From NCBI GenBank assembly GCA_003184365.1, contig NKYR01000140.1, forward strand, positions 28,452 to 92,451: 64,000 nucleotides of DNA, in the 5' to 3' direction. This DNA comes from Evernia prunastri. Its lineage: Eukaryota > Ascomycota > Lecanoromycetes > Lecanorales > Parmeliaceae. Below are positions 46,643 through 57,441 of the stretch, in pieces; position 1 is the stretch's first letter; every line of letters begins with the position of its first letter. A program made the translations under genes and the position numbers. The notes beneath the pieces were generated by a model. It saw nothing but the letters and a program-made list of their open reading frames with translations. It made no database searches and was not told the DNA's origin.

Positions 46643-49540
46643 TCACCCCAAGGATCTCTCCAGGCTACCCAGCAAATCTTCTTCCCCATCGGTGAAATGC
46701 TGAGTAGATCCTTCTGAATCCTCTGCAACCCTGGGCTCGGTCATTCCATTCAGAGGATTATGCGCAGCCGGTATTTCAGCCTTGATTTGGCTATCAACGT
46801 TGGGGTTGGGAGCAGCCTCGACTGAGATACGATCAGCGCCCAAGATATGAGGCATATCTGGCGCTGGCGCTTGGTCTGCTTCCTGTGCGGCATCAATCTG
46901 GGGCGGTAATCGGAAATGCTGGTCAGCAAGGGCTATATCCGGCGAGCTCGACATGCTTCTCTCAATCGGTGTTGGCGGGCTCATAGTTGGCGCTTTAGGA
47001 CTTAGAAAAGGAGCTTTGAGACCGAACGTGCTTTCGATGGGTGTGGGTGGGCTTGGAGTGGGTGCCTGTGGGCTAGTAGTCACTCTCGTGTATGAGAATC
47101 TGCGCTCGGGAGAAATGGCCTCGGGAAAGGCCTCGGTCGCTGGCCTTCCCCAGGGTTCTGTCATTGCTTGCTCTGTCATTGCTTGCTCTGTCATTGCTTG
47201 CTCTGCCGTTGCATGCTCTGCCATTGCATGCTCTGTCATTGCTTGCTCTGTCATTGCATGCTCTGCCATTGCTTGCTCTGTCTTTGCTTGCTCTGTCTTT
47301 GCTTGCTCTGTATTTGCTTGCTCTGTCTTTGCTTGCTCTGTCTTTGCTTGTTCTGTCATAGGCCGCTCTGTGATGGGCTGCTCTGTGATAGATTGCTCTG
47401 TGATGCGTTTTTTCGTCGTAGGCCGCTCCGTAACAGATTGCTCTGTAACAGGTTGCAGCGTCGGAGGCTGCTCTGTGATATGTTGCTCGTTAATATGCTG
47501 CTCCGCTATAAGTTGCTCGGCCATAGGTTGCTCGTCCATAGTATGCTCCGCCGAAGGCTGCTCGGCCATAGATTGCTCCAAAAGTTGCTCGGTCAAAGTT
47601 TGCTCGGCCAGAGGTAGCCCGGCCATGGATTGGACATTCACGGGTTCAAACTCTCCAATAGATTCCGGCACAGATTCAGTTGGAGGTTCGGACAGAAGTT
47701 CCAATTCCGACTCCCCATTCAACTCTACCATAGCTTCTGTCCTTGGCGTTGAAATTGTGTTTGTTGTTGGCCCTGGCGCAGCATCAATGGAAGACGTTGG
47801 CACGGACTCTATCATGACAACCTCCAGATTATCTGGATTGGGCTCTGGCATGGCTTCTTCTGTGAGGTCTGTGGGAGCGCTTGGCGTTTCTTCTGCAACA
47901 GCTTCCACCGTTGAGGCGGCTGTACCCTCCGTCATTTGTTCGGTTAGAATGTCTGATGTCGGCTCTGCCCCGGGCCTCGTCAGAGACTCTGCTAGGCTTT
48001 CTGTTGGCTGCTCGGCTGTGATCTTGTCCGTCACAGACAGGTCTCCAGGCTCTGGCAGAGGCTGCAACGTGGTGTCCGGTGGGGGAGTCGTCATCAATTC
48101 TGTTTGAGCTTTGGTCTGCGGTTCTACTATCGATGCTGCATGATGCTCTTCTACGACAGCTTCCGATGGTCTCGAAATAGATTCGGGTGTGGGCATTGTC
48201 TCTTCCGAAACTTCTGCGGCGACCGGTGCAGCAAAATCTGTTATGAATTCCGTGCTTTGTGCGATGGATGTTACTTTAGGTTCCGAAGGGGACCGACTTA
48301 TGGGTTCGTCGTCATCTTCGTCCAAGAGCATAGGGTCCGAGCTGTCTTCGTGAATAGGCTCCGCGGGTAATGATAGAGGTATATTGGACGGCGGTAGAGC
48401 GGCGCCGTATGCGAGTTCTGCGGGCTCGAGCTTCATATCATTGACAACTATAGTTGGAGGCTCTGCAGGTGACTTTGCTGGGGTAGGCGAGGGTGAAAGC
48501 TCTCCTTCCTCTCTGTCGCCGTCTTCCCCTTCCTCGCCCTCACTACCTTCTTCGCTCCCTTCTTCACCTTCTGGAAGAACGTTCCCATCTCCCATTTCAG
48601 TGTCCCCATCCGGTCCTCCATATTCCATCTTGGCGCTCTTGCCGTCGTCTTGTCCAGCAGCTGAGCCGTTGAGCAAAGCATTGACCCCGTCGGAAGTAGC
48701 GGTCCCATCTGTACCAGATATAAAAGCGACCTTCTTTTTCCTCCCCCGGCCCGGACCTTTGGCTTTCCTTTTTGGCGGAGGCGGTCTTCTCCTGTTTGCA
48801 GTAGGCATGGCTTGATCTCCAGCGATGACAACGCCCTCAGCGTTGACTACCCCTAGTCCCTCCACTACAGTGCCTGGTGCAGGTACTTGTGTTGGGCTGG
48901 TCTCTTCCTCAACAACCTCGCCATCAACAGCTTGGCCTTCCGGAACAAGTACCTCCCAGATATAGCTGTTTCCCTCGGTATCCATCTTTCGAATTTTCGT
49001 TTTCCTCATCCGCGTCGTATTCCCAAGAGGTCCGGTTGCCCCCGTATAAACCGATGGCAGGCCTTTCCGCCTCTTAGCCAAGAATTCTGGCTCAGGTCCT
49101 TCCATATCTTTCGGTACAACGGCCCACCTTTTCGCAACGAAGCCCACATCGAGGTCACCATCTGCGTCCTCATCATCACCAGGCTCTTTCTCGTCATCCA
49201 ACAATGGGGCGGCCGGCTTCTTGACTTGAGCCATCCGCGCTGCTCGTAGCAATGCTTCACTCATTGGGGAGTACAGATGTGCGTCTCGAGGCATTGGCAG
49301 CTCCGGCCATCCCGTATCGCCCGTACCAAGCGGGTTTAAATTATCCTTCTCCGGTGCGGCGTTGACATTGAAAGATTTCTTCCTCCAATGGCGGACGGGC
49401 AGACCCTCGAATACATCGTGGTCGATTTGAGTGCGGGTGGATCGTGCGCCGGTGCGACTGTTGCGGTACTGGATATTAGAGGAAAATATCAGCTTATTGT
49501 ACTGGGCCTCAAAGTCTCTGGGTAATATGACTACCATCAT
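46643..49540 (-). CDS. Uncharacterised basic/acidic nuclear-type protein with pentapeptide repeats
   Basis: One long frame of 965 residues. The N terminus is the conserved-looking part: RDFEAQYNKLIFSSNIQYRN, QIDHDVFEGLPVRHWRKKSF, DAHLYSPMSEALLRAARMAQ and later TTRMRKTKIRKMDTEGNSYI. A Lys/Arg/Pro block (RRRPPPPKRKAKGPGRGRKK) resembles an AT-hook plus nuclear localisation signal, followed by an acidic Glu/Asp/Gly segment, a long Pro/Thr/Glu-rich region and a pentapeptide array of (M/K)TEQA type (encoded by 47155-47620). These features suggest a chromatin or transcription protein; I do not recognise the family. An additional first exon ATGGCCCCT at 49759-49751 followed by GTAAG is possible, spliced in phase to TAG at about 49580. 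Confidence 0.7.
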   Translation of the reverse strand: MMVVILPRDFEAQYNKLIFSSNIQYRNSRTGARSTRTQIDHDVFEGLPVRHWRKKSFNVNAAPEKDNLNPLGTGDTGWPELPMPRDAHLYSPMSEALLRAARMAQVKKPAAPLLDDEKEPGDDEDADGDLDVGFVAKRWAVVPKDMEGPEPEFLAKRRKGLPSVYTGATGPLGNTTRMRKTKIRKMDTEGNSYIWEVLVPEGQAVDGEVVEEETSPTQVPAPGTVVEGLGVVNAEGVVIAGDQAMPTANRRRPPPPKRKAKGPGRGRKKKVAFISGTDGTATSDGVNALLNGSAAGQDDGKSAKMEYGGPDGDTEMGDGNVLPEGEEGSEEGSEGEEGEDGDREEGELSPSPTPAKSPAEPPTIVVNDMKLEPAELAYGAALPPSNIPLSLPAEPIHEDSSDPMLLDEDDDEPISRSPSEPKVTSIAQSTEFITDFAAPVAAEVSEETMPTPESISRPSEAVVEEHHAASIVEPQTKAQTELMTTPPPDTTLQPLPEPGDLSVTDKITAEQPTESLAESLTRPGAEPTSDILTEQMTEGTAASTVEAVAEETPSAPTDLTEEAMPEPNPDNLEVVMIESVPTSSIDAAPGPTTNTISTPRTEAMVELNGESELELLSEPPTESVPESIGEFEPVNVQSMAGLPLAEQTLTEQLLEQSMAEQPSAEHTMDEQPMAEQLIAEQHINEQHITEQPPTLQPVTEQSVTERPTTKKRITEQSITEQPITERPMTEQAKTEQAKTEQANTEQAKTEQAKTEQAMAEHAMTEQAMTEHAMAEHATAEQAMTEQAMTEQAMTEPWGRPATEAFPEAISPERRFSYTRVTTSPQAPTPSPPTPIESTFGLKAPFLSPKAPTMSPPTPIERSMSSSPDIALADQHFRLPPQIDAAQEADQAPAPDMPHILGADRISVEAAPNPNVDSQIKAEIPAAHNPLNGMTEPRVAEDSEGSTQHFTDGEEDLLGSLERSLG
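47155..47620 (-). repeat. 15-bp coding minisatellite (TEQA-type pentapeptides)
   Basis: Within the uncharacterised gene, 15-base units encode pentapeptides. About 14 near-identical units (MTEQA, KTEQA, MAEHA) span roughly 47155-47365, and about 15 more divergent ones (MAEQP, ITEQS, INEQH) span 47365-47620. Unit similarity rises toward the 3' end of the gene. Confidence 0.92.
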
Positions 49541-50542
49541 ACTAGTACGCGCGAAAAGAGGAGGTGGCCGGAGGGCACACTATAGTATTTGTAAAAGGCC
49601 AAGGATATGGAGCGACTGCCATGGTGACAACGTGACGAAGATAGTATGGATCACATGTGCAAGGGCGGCAACGAGTAGAGTACTTGCAGACGGTTCGTCA
49701 TACTACACAGAAGATATATGCAAGGCGATGTGAATGGAAGATGCACTTACAGGGGCCATGACGCTTGAGCTCTTTCTTCAGGCGGCTCTTGTTCCTTACA
49801 CGCTCCCTACTGGACTTTAACTAGCTAAGTAGGTGGGAGAATGTGATTGAAGGAGATAGGCGTCGTCGATCTGGCTTGTGCACCGATATCGAATACCAGC
49901 GGTGTAGCCGGCGCGTTTTGCGTTTTGCGTTTTGCGTTTTTACCACTGGTTATTTTGGTATTTTGCGGGGTACTAGTACTCCGTACCTTATTTACTCCGA
50001 GGTTCACTGAGGCTTGCGCGAAGAGAGTTCTCTACCTTAGTTGAGGTAGGTAGGTATACCGTTAAAGTGAGGTACATATTGGACTGAAGAATAATAAAGT
50101 AGGTAACTGGATAGCATGAATCAAATGCATTGGGCAGGTTGGAATCAATAATCATATAATTAATAATCATAGTAGTAGTGGTATTTACTTTACACAATAA
50201 CGTTGGACGGAGAGGTTCCTGGAGGAGCTACCTTACTCGCCTGAACCGATAGATTAGAATACCTAATGGCTGAAGAAAGTACCTTACGGGTAACGGAGTA
50301 TGTACGGAGTATGTACCTCGTACCTCAAGGTACCTTATTTATTTATTATTACTTAGTGTAAAGAAAAGTCTTGGCTGCTGCAGTTCGCTTCTTTCTCTCC
50401 ATAATTTTTGAGCTTTTTACAGATAGGACGTAAAGATCTATAAAAATTGGCTAAAAATTGGTCTAGACCTAATTAACTAAGGTATTTGCTTTTCTGCAGC
50501 TGTAGTCCGCAGTAATTGTCTCGTATCAGCTGCATCCTCATA
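49541..50542. other. Intergenic with short tandem GCGTTTT repeat
   Basis: About 1 kb upstream of the uncharacterised gene. Three to four GCGTTTT units lie at about 49914-49940. Repeated ACGGAGTA motifs occur near 49980 and 50295-50315. AT-rich toward the right. No gene seen beyond the possible 9-base exon at 49751-49759. Confidence 0.4.
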
Positions 50543-50915
50543 CAGTCCACCTGGGCTATAACGATTCGTAATATAACGATAATCTGGTTTTAACGATACC
50601 GTAGCCATGCAACGATTATTTTTGGTGTAAAATAACGATATTTTCCCTACAACGATATCGTTAGCATTTGACCCGAAAAATCGCTGATATCGTTACAGAT
50701 TAGATGTACTTAAAGTAGAAGCTAATAGAATTTAGCGTAATTTACATAGAATTTGCGGAATTTAAGGGATATAAGGCTGAATTTTACGGGAAACCTTCGG
50801 TCTTGGCATATATATTTAGCGTGAAACATACTAGCGTCATCTGGACGTACCGATATTCGGTTTATTACGATATCAGTGGTATGAAACGATGTATCGTTAT
50901 AACCCAGGTGGACTG
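50543..50915. mobile_element. MITE-like element with TIRs and TA flanks (Tc1/mariner/Fot1 type)
   Basis: The left end CAGTCCACCTGGGCTATAAC at 50543-50562 is repeated inverted at the right end (about 50896-50915) with one mismatch (T for C at position 14), and the match continues a few bases further through CGAT. Both ends are bordered by TA (50541-50542, 50916-50917). The 373-base AT-rich interior has several AACGAT motifs and no coding frame, as expected for a non-autonomous element mobilised by a Fot1/pogo-like transposase. It lies about 350 bases upstream of the CorA-type gene. Confidence 0.88.
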
Positions 50916-51263
50916 TATGATCTATCAACCAACCTCTCAATTGGGGGCGATAAAAATAGGCAAATAACAGTCTAGGAAGACCTACTAAAAGTTGCACCTA
51001 ATTACATTAGCTTAGGCATCCCTGAACGCCCAATGCACTTTGGAGTCTCGACAGAGAAGGCAGTGCTTTCTGTCCATCATGGAATGTTCAGCCTCGTCGA
51101 CCTCTCTTCAGCCTCTCATGCAGCATCCGTGTTTCTCTGTCCCTGCTTTCTTTCCTTTCTCTATTCGTCTTCCTGCGTTTGAAAATGCATCTTTGCACAT
51201 TTCTGTATAAGTAAGATAAAATACGTACATACTGCATTGAAACATACACATATATATACCAGT
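50916..51263. other. Promoter and leader of CorA-type gene
   Basis: About 350 bases between the MITE and the start codon, pyrimidine-rich in 51100-51170. No gene seen. Confidence 0.35.
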
Positions 51264-53411
51264 ATGGACCAGCCCTTCAATGAAGGACCTGCCTGGGATC
51301 CATCAGCCGGGAACGCTACAAGCAATCTGGCTCCGACCTCAGCAACGGAGAGAAGGCATTCTTCATCAGCCAGCACTTCTACGAACGACAGTAATGATTC
51401 CTCTGGTTCACGTGGTCGTCGATCGAGACCCTCAGTGGCCTCGGTCGCTTCGCAACTACCTACAGTGCGGGAGAAGAATCTGCAGAGAACCATAACGGAG
51501 GACAATCCTACGGGCCTGACTAACCTGAGCTCAGAGGAAACGGTCGTCAGCTCCCAGAAGGTAGACAACCTGACGCTGTATCCACGTGGTCTCTGACTCG
51601 AGCGCGGTATAGGTATTAACGAGCTTCAACAAAGTCGCAACGCGAAATGTGGAAAAACAAGAAGCCAGGCGGCAGCAGCTTGATAGGTTCAACATGGAGA
51701 ATGAAAACCAGCGCGAAGTGTACGAACGACTCAGAAAATGGGCGGATACCCAGTACAAGGGAACGATGGAATGGCTGCTTGCACGGGCCGTCCCCAAGTA
51801 TAGACGGGCCCCTCTGCCGCACGTCGAGGAGCTGAAATCCCTTGCCCGGCATTACTACCCACCCCGCTCGGAATTGAAATGCCATGTTTGCGATTTCGGA
51901 GAGGGTCGAGCAGAGCATAAAATCGTAGATCTTGGTGAGCTAGAGGAGTACTGGCAAGCCAAACCCGCTTGGGTAGACGTGAGATGGATCCACGCTCCTC
52001 TTGGTCTTGGGCTTACGCATTCTTCTGTCGAGGACATCTTTCTCCACGACGGTCCAACTGGTCGGGAATTTGAGAATGCTGGACGCTCTGGATGGCCTTA
52101 CCTCGAAACTGAAGTTCTCAATTTCAGGCACCGAGACAACTTCCAAACAATGCGCGACATATACCTACTCCTTCATGACAAAAGCGAACTGCTGGACGAT
52201 CTCAACAAATCGACTTGGCGAGCCGATCGTAATGCCAGCTTACATACCGATGTTGACTGGAGAGGCGATCACCTTGCAATCAAACATACCTTCTGGAACC
52301 TTGTCGAGGCCGACCTCCCTTGGCAGCTTTCAGAAGGTCTTGCGATGGGGGCGATGGGGCCAAGGGATGGACTTCAGCCCATTCTCCGCCATGTCGACAA
52401 GCAAGTCCTGTCTCTGCACCCCTTCTATGACAATGCTCAGCTCGTGAGAAGCCCCTTCCGCACGTTTCACCGCTCGGACGGATTTTTGTTGAGCCTCTCC
52501 CCAATGACCGGTGTCAACTACCTGGATAAGAACTTTCATAGGCATCTCTCCGAACCCCTCGACGCTTCGGCTGTTGGCCATGTATTCCAGGCTTTCGCAG
52601 ACCAAGGCACGAATACCTGGCATCGGAAGACTGTCGAATGGTTTCTAGTCTATCTCATGACGGAAGTTGGTGTGACGCCTCACAATTTCAGGCAAGGATT
52701 CAACGCGCCTTCGTTCGAAAGTGCGTACTCTTCAGTCATCCAGGACTTAAAGCGCAGACGATATGAGCAGTGGAAGCCTAAAGCCACCGTGAAGCTTGTT
52801 CGCGCGTATCTCAGTGGTATCGACGAACTTACAACCATCAAATTGATCTTACAGAAGAAGGTCGAGCTCTTCAAAGTCATGCAGCTCGATATGAAGAAAT
52901 TTGAGGCGGACGACAACCGCTTTCGCAAAACGCCGGATAACGCCGAGGGAGAATCATCAGTGGACCGTCTGGTTTGGGCAATGAATACGGTCAAGTACCA
53001 GCATGAATGCTTTGAGAGGCTTCTGATTGATTTGAAGCAATCTATGGATGCGGTAAGCTTACCTCAACCGACGCAAACAATCTCATCTACTGACCGCCAT
53101 ACTCCCAGCTCTTTCAACTACGCTCCATCGAACAGAACGAGTTAGCCATAGTTTCCGACAGCCAGAACAAAGCTATCCTCGTCTTCACCATCGTAACGGT
53201 CATCTTCTTGCCGCTCTCCTTCTTCACCTCCTACTATGGCATGAACTTGACCGGCATCGTCAATACCACCAGGTCCGAGGATTATTTCTGGAAAGTCTGT
53301 GGTAGCGCCGCGTTCTTTGTCGTCCTCTTCACCGCCTTGGGAGCTTTTAGACATAAGCTTAGGACCCTGCTCAGACGTAGGATGATGAAGGTGCCTAGCG
53401 CGATGGTTTGA
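51264..53411 (+). CDS. CorA-like divalent cation (Mg2+) channel protein
   Basis: Three exons, 51264-51560, 51613-53052 and 53109-53411, all in phase 0, encode 679 residues. Introns 51561-51612 (GTAGAC...TATAG) and 53053-53108 (GTAAGC...CCAG). A disordered Ser-rich N terminus of about 100 residues precedes a large soluble domain (VDVRWIHAPLGLGL, DFQ-like FLLSLSPMTGVNYLDKNF, KHTFWNLVEADLPW) and a long helix ending in two membrane segments: ILVFTIVTVIFLPLSFFTSY with the signature YGMN and a second helix CGSAAFFVVLFTALGAF. The YGMN motif at the first helix end is diagnostic of the CorA superfamily. Relatives of this size in filamentous fungi are poorly studied, so the exact ion and membrane are open. 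Confidence 0.88.
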
Positions 53412-54163
53412 GCTTTGGACGGATGACTGGTATTTGCTGCATGTTTTCGGGTTGGCTTTTTGGTATGGGAGAGAACTTTTGGAGAGATACCCTTTCGATG
53501 ATGCGATTTTTTGGCGTAGCATGAGCAGAATTGGAGTCCTGGATTTGCATTGCGCAATAATGATGATGACGATGATGACGATGATAACGATAATGATGAG
53601 ATTACGTGAACATCGGCCTTTTCTCTATATTTCCTTGCTTTCTGTCTGTAGCACTAAGTATCATTTAAATCCTTGTTGGTTTTGTTATGATGATCAAGAG
53701 CTGCTTGGGGCAGGCGAGACAATGATATAGACGCTGTACGAACGTAGTGAAAATCATGCATGGGGAGCAGATATCTTAAGTGAAGTTCAACTGACAAAGG
53801 TGACAATGATGGTCAATATCTCCTGGAGAACCCCTCTCTTGTCCAAAAGGTGACCGATTTTGAACGATGCTTTCTGGTCAATATTTACAAAGATATACGT
53901 AAATAGCAAGAGAGGCTTTGGCTGTTAGTACTCAGAGAAAAAGAAAATCTCTCTAATGCCTGAGTTTTGCTGCATCCTCTTACTTCACGAGGCAGTATGC
54001 AGCTCTGATCACGCCTTCAGAAAAGCGACTCCATGCGTCTGAAGATCTCATGATATATGCCATGAGGTTGGGCGCTTGATCCGTAGATCGCACCATAGAG
54101 TATAGATACAGATGTAGCGATTATTCACAACGCCAAGACGCCAGACAATCAAAAGGGTGAGGA
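53412..54163. other. Tail-to-tail spacer with GAT-type microsatellite
   Basis: 752 bases between CorA-type gene and isd11. An imperfect ATG/ACG trinucleotide tract lies at 53570-53600. No gene seen. Confidence 0.4.
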
Positions 54164-54676
54164 TTATTCCGTCGTTTGCCGTACTATGCCTCCATCCTCG
54201 CCTGTTTGCTTCCCCTGGCAAGAAGTCAGCTTGAAGCTTACAAAACGCTGAGGCCAACGAGGCCAACGCTTACCGTCTTCCCTCCCTCGACTACTAGTCT
54301 ATCCAGCTGGAAGAACTGACTGACCACTGTTTGTCTCTGTGATTTCAAGATAGGTTAGTATCCTACGCCGGCAGCAGCGTAGCTCAAGAATCGGCCTCGC
54401 GGCACCTCCACGACAGACAGACAACCAAGCCCCTCCAACACTTTCCTCGCTCTCAACATATCATCTTGCCAGGCTCACCTTCATCATTTGCAGCTCCTTC
54501 AGTCCCCTCTGTATCAGCTCCTGCGTCTCCCTCTCCCCCAGATCCTTATCGTGATTCTCTCTAAATGCGTCTTTCGTCCTCCGCCGGGCGTACTCGCGGA
54601 AGTTGTACGCGGCGAATTGGGAAGATTGGCGGAGGAGGGAGCGGAACTGCAGGGGCGGGTGGACAGGGTCAGTCAT
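54164..54676 (-). CDS. isd11: Isd11 / LYRM4, iron-sulfur cluster assembly factor
   Basis: Three exons, 54676-54479, 54336-54274 and 54214-54164, all in phase 0, encode 103 residues. Introns 54478-54337 (GTGAGC...CACAG) and 54273-54215 (GTAAGC...CCAG). The protein reads LQFRSLLRQSSQFAAYNFRE, YARRRTKDAFRENHD, ELIQRGLKELQMMK, then RQTVVSQFFQLDRLVVEGGK and GKQTGEDGGIVRQTTE. This is the LYR-family partner of the cysteine desulfurase Nfs1 in the mitochondrial matrix; the LYR triplet here reads QFR. The ATG at 54676 gives a short leader; because CTGCAG directly precedes the conserved TTCCGC, an upstream first exon instead of this start is possible. Confidence 0.88.
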
Positions 54677-55215
54677 GATTGAAGAATGTAAAGCCTCGCA
54701 CTTCAGGGAGTGGGCGCTCACTAGTGACCTTGCTTGGAAGGCAGTGTCTCCTTTCAGAGCTGCCATTGACATCTTTGATGGGGTAGAAGTGGGCTGCAGA
54801 TGGAGGGACAGCTCCCCCGTGAATTCAGGATGCCGTAGAATCTGGTTTTTAGATTCAATACAGAGTGGTTTTTATCACGGGGTAAACTTGTCAGACCGCA
54901 AAGGCTGTGGGGGATGGCAAACAACGGTTTTCTGTCAAAAACCGAGAGTTTCATGTCAATATCGAAAAGGATCTACTGTAGTGCATGACGAAGTCTTATC
55001 GCGGCTGTTCCCGCTGGACCCTTGTCTTAGCGTGCATGCTCCTATTATTGTGATGAGTCTCAGTTAAAGATCGCTAAAGTACATGAGGGATCGGGAGGCT
55101 TCCTGCTAAATGCGAGGCGCTAAGTTCTCTCTTTGCGAGAGCCACACCGATAGCAGGCCATCCAGACTTCTTCGAATGGTGTGCAGGAATGGCTTGATCC
55201 TGATCTCATCACACT
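54677..55215. other. Intergenic, nothing recognised
   Basis: About 540 bases between isd11 and the end of the Arb2-domain gene, both on the minus strand. No supported gene. Confidence 0.4.
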
Positions 55216-56522
55216 TTAAGCTGCGCGGGGGCTTTCAGCACGAATTCCAGATTCCCATTTGACCACTCTCGACATGTCATCCTCGTCCTTAGGTATGTCA
55301 ACCTCTGCCTCGAAATACCCTGGTATATCGTTGACCAGCCGGAAAAAAGCAAGCATGCTCTTGTGAGCCCTTGGCATGATGCACTCGGTGAAGGTAGATT
55401 CGCCCGAGGAATAGCAATTACAGCTGAGCTCCTGACGACCGGCAAGGGGCGTCTTCACTGGTTCATGATGGATTAGGTAGGCACGGGCACGCTAATGAAT
55501 GCGCACCTTAGCATTGATTCTCATATGCAATGGAATCGATAGAAGAGATAATGGTAGAAAGCTTACCTTTCCCCAGAAATCCATGAAATTCTCATCGTGA
55601 ACGTCGTCTCCGACCCTCCACACAAACCCCACGCCCACACAGATGGCCCTCACTTTGCTCCCCCAGCGTTTCCAATTCTGGTCCAGGTATCCAACAGCCT
55701 CTTCGGCCCCGTCCCCTATCCCAATCAGATCGATAACGGCATCCTGCCTCGCCAGCTTCCCTAGCACCTCCTCGAAGACGCTCTTGACATGCGCCTTGAC
55801 GTTCTCACTTCCTGGGATACGATTTTTGACAGCGTCGATCCTCATTGGGTTACCGACTCCTGTCTTTCGGGGTAGTGCGTTCCATGTCGTAAGCGTCATC
55901 GCGCGCTGGCCGCGACGGTACCATAGTAACTGACCAAGGTTGGCAATAACAATTGCCGTGTCCGCACTGTCGTCTCTCGATCGAATAGCATGGACAAAGT
56001 CCAGGGCAGATCCGGAAGCAATGGATTCCTGTCCTAGAATACGGTGGGCAAATATTCCGAGATCCTGCACCGATTCACCAAAGTAGACGATCAAACGTTT
56101 TGCACTAGCAAGATTAGAGGAGGTGAGGATGGGAACATGTGGATCTGAAGGACCCGCGTTCAATGGAAGTCGGGTGACGTTGAGACCGGAAGCCTCGAAG
56201 CGCGCACTGAGCTCACTGCGAACGCATGCTAGAGATCGTGAATCGACGGTTAGATGGTAAAGCCGTCAGCTTGAGGGAAGACTGACTATCAAATGCATCG
56301 CGCTGCATGTCTCGGACACGTTCATTCTTGCTGATAAAAAAGTTGAATTCCTGGTCGGGGTGGGCAATGGAGCGGATTTGGTCCTTTTCGTTAATGTAGT
56401 ACCTAATCAGATTTAGTAGTCGATTCTAGTAGAGAGAGGAAAGTAGTGGATTACCCCAACTTCTCCAGATCCGCAGGAAACTCGGGGTCTTTGGGTAGAC
56501 TGCTGCTCAAACGTCGAAACAT
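55216..56522 (-). CDS. Arb2-domain protein
   Basis: Four exons, 56522-56455, 56402-56287, 56228-55567 and 55491-55216, encode 373 residues. Introns 56454-56403, 56286-56229 and 55566-55492 all have GT-AG ends and restore one frame. The protein reads MFRRLSSSLPKDPEFPADLE, YYINEKDQIRSIAHPDQEFN, CVRSELSARFEASGLNVTRL, RLIVYFGESVQDLGIFAHRI, IVIANLGQLLWYRRGQRAMT, AVIDLIGIGDGAEEAVGYLD, RAYLIHHEPVKTPLAGRQEL and CNCYSSGESTFTECIMPRAH. This order is that of Arb2-type (FAM172-like) alpha/beta-hydrolase-fold proteins; in fission yeast Arb2 works with Arb1 and Argonaute in heterochromatin silencing. Filamentous-fungal relatives of this length are unstudied, and a catalytic Ser is not evident. Confidence 0.82.
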
Positions 56523-56891
56523 AATGGGCTGGCTGGATGATTAGAGTCGGATGCAGGAAGACGTAGGTCATCAAATTATAAGAAAAGCGACACAAACAAA
56601 CCAAACCGATGTAATTTGTGTGAGGTCGAACAATTCTAAAGAATGAACGACAATCGTGGGACCGGAATTAAGTAAGGTGGAAAACAGAAGCGGCTAGCCG
56701 AAATGGTGCGCAGTCAAGCACGGTCAATGTCAACATCAATTCACCGGCGAGATGCGTGAAAGCGCTCAATTCATTGCTGATTGTGACGTGAAAAACCAAT
56801 GATGACGCTCCCCTAGATTATGCTTAAAACCCTTCGTTGCCATGCAATACCTTCACATATTTACAACATCATCAACATCCAACAACCCCTT
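56523..56891. other. Intergenic, nothing recognised
   Basis: About 370 bases; promoter of the Arb2-domain gene and 3' flank of the ribosomal protein gene. Confidence 0.4.
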
Positions 56892-57441
56892 TCACCAACT
56901 AGCCTTTTTGACACCAGGTATATTCCCTTCGAGAGCATTCATTCTGAACGGATACTACACTCATAATAAGCTTCCTAGACACAAAAGGTTCATGTGAAGT
57001 TGGACCCACCCTTGCCATCCTGAAATCCTTGAACACGCCCCTCGATTTCCCTCCCTCTATGCACCTGTTGTTGATTTGCGTAGACCTGGTATAACAGTGC
57101 ATCTGCGACAATTGTAGTTGCGCTTGGGCGCGCGCCCGTCCAGGGAGCGTAGTATTTCTGATGATGTAGCGGAGTGCTTGTCTAAAGGTAGGCGCAGCCA
57201 TCAGCAACTGATGGCGTACTTGCTAGCACCCAAAAGAGCCAATTGAAAGGCACTGAGCGTGAATGAATGGATGCGATTTCCTTACCTCTCTGTCTCGTAC
57301 TTCTCGAACACTTTTCTAAGAGCAGTCAGTATAATCCAAGTAATGGAGATCAATGAGAACCCACCGCTTTGTATGATCTCGCAGTACTCTCACATTGACG
57401 AAGCAGCTAAGATCTAGCTTCTTTGCCCGGAATTGCGACAT
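56892..57441 (-). CDS. mrp2: Mitochondrial small-subunit ribosomal protein uS14m (Mrp2)
   Basis: Four exons, 57441-57365, 57315-57286, 57181-57010 and 56954-56892, encode 113 residues. Exon 2 is only 30 bases. The protein reads MSQFRAKKLDLSCFVNVRVL, RDHTKRKVFEKYETERQALR, YIIRNTTLPGRARAQAQLQL, SQMHCYTRSTQINNRCIEGG, KSRGVFKDFRMARYPFRMNA and ends GNIPGVKKASW. The core matches bacterial S14 and yeast Mrp2 closely, with the zinc-free RCxxxGKxRGVxxxFxxxR signature. It binds the head of the mitochondrial small subunit. High exon number for its size is common in this gene. Confidence 0.93.

Noticed and set aside
47157..47370. Possible CRISPR-like array
   Set aside because: The 15-base units are contiguous with no spacers, lie in a coding frame, and the genome is fungal.
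46953..48107. 384-codon plus-strand frame full of CSVIA-type repeats
   Set aside because: It is the antisense reading of the TEQA minisatellite; the repeat unit of 15 bases keeps every frame open. The minus-strand reading has a longer frame and ordered N-terminal motifs.
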